Shown piece by piece: positions 61,040 through 64,000 of a DNA stretch of 64,000 nucleotides. The number at the start of each line of letters is the position of its first letter. Positions within the stretch are counted from its first letter, which is position 1. Origin of the DNA: Himantopus leucocephalus. Lineage: Eukaryota; Chordata; Aves; Charadriiformes; Recurvirostridae. The translations under genes were made by a program, and so were the position numbers. Below the pieces are notes generated by a model. It saw only the letters and a program-made list of their open reading frames with translations, was not told the DNA's origin and ran no database searches. The stretch spans positions 2,050,564-2,114,563 of the forward strand of contig RSEF01000002.1 of NCBI GenBank assembly GCA_003993805.1, given 5' to 3'.

Positions 61040-62600
61040 ACTCCTAAAAGAACATTTATCTAACCTGTTTTTAAAACACTGTATTGACAGATACTCCACA
61101 CCTCTCCTAGACTGTGTCTCAATATTCTCATTATAGGAAAATTCCTAAATTCTGAATCTTCCATGCTGTGATTTAAGCCCATCTCTTCTTTTCCTATCCA
61201 TCAGGGATACAGGGAAGACTACTCACTTTCTCCCTGAAAGAGACTTTCAGACTCTATAGTTCCCAGTTTCCTCTTCCTTAGGCTAAACACCCACAATTCC
61301 TGCCATCTGTTTTCACTGAATTTTCCTGAGCCCTGACTGTTTAAATTCATGTCTTTTGGACTTCGCTAGTGGCTCTTCCTTTTCCCTGGATACCACACTC
61401 ACACCAAGTTCTTAGCATCAGTGAATAGTTTGGCAAGAAAATTCAGGCAATTTTTCTACATCCAGGTCTGGTCCTCAGTACCATTTGCCGGGCCATCTCT
61501 GGAGTACCAACACAAGCTTCTCCTATATGAACATCTCTGAGTCATGGTGATGCCATTGAAGGCGGCTCACTATTCAGTGTATTGGTCTATAAGCATTCAA
61601 TTATGTTTACATGAATATATTTACATTAACATCATATCATTGGATTTCAGACTACACATAGAATCATAGAATGGTTTGGGTTGGAAGAGACCTTTAAAGA
61701 ACACCTATTTCCAGCCCCCTAGCTGTGGACTTGGACATCTTCCACTAGATTAGGTTGCCCAAAGGTCCATCCAACCTGATGTTGAACACCTCCAGGGATG
61801 GGGCATCCACAGCTTCTCTGGGCAACCTGGGCCAGTGCCTCACCACCCTCATAGCACACATATGCATAATCTGACCAAAAATGTCTCCTATCTTAAGACC
61901 ATACATTTCTTTATGTTAACTACTTTTTTAGCAAGCACAAGCTGTCATTGACTCTTGTATCCATTTTAAACCTTTTTCATGAAAAGTTGTGGTCTCATTT
62001 GCCGTTTCCCATCCTGTCCATGTAAAGTCAGTTATTGCTGATAAAGGGAACTATATTACACTTACTCCTATTGCATTTTTCTCTTCGAGAAGATTTTTTT
62101 TGCTGTGTTGTGATATTTATCAATGTGAATCCTGTCTTCCAATGTTCTTGCAGTCCTTTCCTACTTTTTGTTTGCCAATTTAATGAACATACTCTCTGAT
62201 CATTCAGGTCATTGAAAAAGCATCAAATGCAGAACAGAACCCTATAGAATCTATGGGAGGTATATTTGCATTTTGACGTTACACTCCTCATAACTACTCC
62301 TTGGGAACGGTATAGAGTAACATTACTCCCAGTCTGTAATAACTTCATCATAACCAGCTTTTCCTTAATTTCTCATGAAACTGTCATGGGAAATAGTGTT
62401 AGAAGCCCTACTGATGCCATAGTATATCTCATAAATTTTTTTCTTTCCTGTTCACAAAGTGCACAAGAAAAATTAGACTTTGCTAACACAATTTCCTCTT
62501 GACAAATCCACACTTGTCTGTTACTCATCTTTTTGCAATTATGATGAGAGAGGTTTAATTGTCATGTTTTATTCCGAAGGGATCCAAGTCCCTAAGGAGC
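61040..62600 (-). mobile_element. long ancient amniote CR1 LINE, minus strand, interrupted by a young CR1
   Basis: Landmarks on the plus strand follow the complement of an old CR1 from its 3' part into the reverse transcriptase: tatctaacctgtttttaaaa, gatttaagcccatctcttct, tccttaggctaaacacccac, then after the young insertion gaatcctgtcttccaatgtt, cttgcagtcctttcctac, gaacatactctctgatcatt, aactactccttgggaacgg and acaatttcctcttgacaaat. The minus strand near 62375-62435 covers the region that in intact CR1 encodes the DFSKAFDTV-type reverse-transcriptase motif, here decayed with stops. This is the longest old copy in the window, about 1.35 kb without the insertion. End points are uncertain. Confidence 0.75.
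61658..61854 (-). mobile_element. young CR1 LINE 3'-end fragment nested in the ancient CR1
   Basis: The plus strand starts atagaatcatagaatggttt, continues gggttggaagagacctttaa and gttgaacacctccagggatg, and ends cagtgcctcaccaccctcat. It is little diverged compared with the sequence on either side, which belongs to the ancient CR1, so it inserted later and in the same orientation. About 197 bp. Confidence 0.95.
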
Positions 62601-64000
62601 ACACATTGTGTTTTCAAAAGCTACTTAGTCACTTAAGAATGGAAATCCTTTTGACTTTCAGTGAGACGTGTGCCCCAGGATCAAAGTGCCACATGGATGA
62701 ATTGTGAACACACATCAGGAGTGGGAAGATGTGGGAAGTATATGGGAGTGGGGGCAATTTTAAGCCTTGGTATCTAGCAAACATTTCACTCTTGGGATAG
62801 TTAATGTGTGGAGCCACAGAGGTCCTGCTGCATGGTGTGGTTTCCTGGGCATTAATAATTTTAAATGCCCAACTCTTTTGGAAAGCAAAGCTAAAGTTAG
62901 CAGTGCAATTCAAAAGCAATCTTGCAACAAGTGTCTATGTTTCCAAGGCAGCATTATAATATCTGGCAGGGGTATCAGTGCAGGAGCTGAGATCTGTATT
63001 ATTCAGGCTTTTTGGAAGGGTTTTGCAAATTTTAATGAGAGATGTTGACCTTGAGTCATGAGAGACACTGATGTTGGAGAAAACTGCTTTAATATTACAA
63101 TGGATATGTCTACAGGAGCTATTATCATGCCTTTGGACTGCAGTGCCCAATAAACTAAATCATCACTCTTCATTTGTGTCCTTCTTACTTTACAGAGAAA
63201 GACCAAGTGTTTTCCTTCCATACTTTCTCAGATATACAATAGAAATCTGCAGTTACATCCCCATTTCCTTGTCATGCCCCAAAGATGTTATAGCAGAACA
63301 GCCTGAAGGATATTTAAGCCCAGACCAACTGTAACAAAATAACTGACCTCCAATTTTCTCTGCCTTTACTTCACCTGAATTTTCAGCACTCATAGCCCTG
63401 GGCATCTTCTCCAAGCCCAGTTTCATGTTGGCTTCCTGGGTCAGGAATGTCTTGACTGTGTTCTCCTGCCTAATTTCAGCGCTTGGAGTCATTATTCCAC
63501 TCCTGTCTAGGTTTTTCTGCTCTATCTGTTGGTCATGACAACCCCGACTGACAACCCCATTTGTTAAGTCTGCCAAAAGAGGAATGGGTAGAGGAGTAAG
63601 CATGTTGGGACATAAGCTTACACAGCACATTCATCACCTTGGACAAAAGGATCAGAAGCTTCTGTATAAGTGTACAAAACAGTTTTGGTTTTACTTTCAT
63701 CCTTTTTGTCAGGGTTGGAGGCTACCTAGCCTGCAGATTTTATCAGGTTCTTACTTATGGACAGTACTGTTGTGTAGTCTTTTTACTTATTTATCTTACT
63801 CACTACTGAATATTCTGTACTAAGGAAAGACAGCGTCAGGCAACTTTCACTGTAATCAGACAAAATGATTCCTTGCAGATAGATATGGCTAGAGAAAGAA
63901 TACTCAGCCTTGGATGAAAAGGCTATAGGTTTCGAGAGGACTTGGGCTGATCTTCTTATTCAAGAAAATATTGTATACTTGTTTGGGTTTGTGGGTTTTT
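62601..64000. other. unique non-coding stretch
   Basis: No gene or repeat family recognised. The 125-codon minus frame at 63253-63630 shows no domain and no splice or promoter context. The window ends inside this stretch. Confidence 0.6.

Noticed and set aside
1..64000. CRISPR arrays, operons, rRNA or tRNA genes, plasmid or phage features
   Set aside because: None seen; the CR1 content shows a bird nuclear genome, so bacterial feature types do not apply, and no cloverleaf or rRNA segment was recognised.

Overview
This window is vertebrate, almost certainly bird, nuclear DNA with no protein-coding gene that I can recognise. The bird assignment rests on nine young CR1 LINE copies, several ending in the typical ATTCTATGATTCTATGA tail or its complement, and on an intact solo LTR of the avian ERVL kind. 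Around these lie very decayed CR1 and SINE-like fragments of the sort shared by birds, crocodilians and turtles. No open reading frame looks like a known protein except CR1 ORF2 remnants; all others are short and look like chance. The window is best read as intergenic or deep intronic sequence. I cannot tell which, and I cannot name the species.

Layout. 0-5.2 kb: AT-rich unique DNA with assembly scars. 5.2-6.0 kb: young CR1 (-). 6-11 kb: unique. 11.05-11.5 kb: ancient CR1 (+). 13.5-14.0 kb: young CR1 (+). 14-25.4 kb: mostly unique, with a 100-N gap at 16.6 kb and a 139-bp CpG-dense patch at 18.84 kb. 25.4-26.6 kb: ancient CR1 pieces. 26.6-34.4 kb: unique, with one small minisatellite. 34.4-36.7 kb: ancient CR1 (-) and decayed amniote repeats. 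39.5-50.7 kb: a retroelement cluster with seven young CR1 copies, one solo LTR, a second 100-N gap inside CR1 sequence and a second small CpG-dense patch. 50.7-61.0 kb: about 10 kb almost free of recognisable repeats. 61.0-62.6 kb: a long ancient CR1 (-) with a young CR1 fragment nested inside. 62.6-64 kb: unique.

The most solid unusual observations are these. (1) Four single-N positions are each flanked by a 39-48 bp exact or near-exact direct duplication, which looks like contig ends joined without merging their overlap. (2) The 743-bp solo LTR has a perfect 5-bp target duplication. (3) The 61-62.6 kb CR1-in-CR1 nest gives relative insertion ages. (4) Two similar CR1 tails at 48.1-48.35 and 49.6-49.83 kb form an inverted pair. 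(5) Two CpG-dense patches stand out in AT-rich surroundings. I found no convincing new biological system. All family assignments come from reading the sequence and recalling family features; no search was run.
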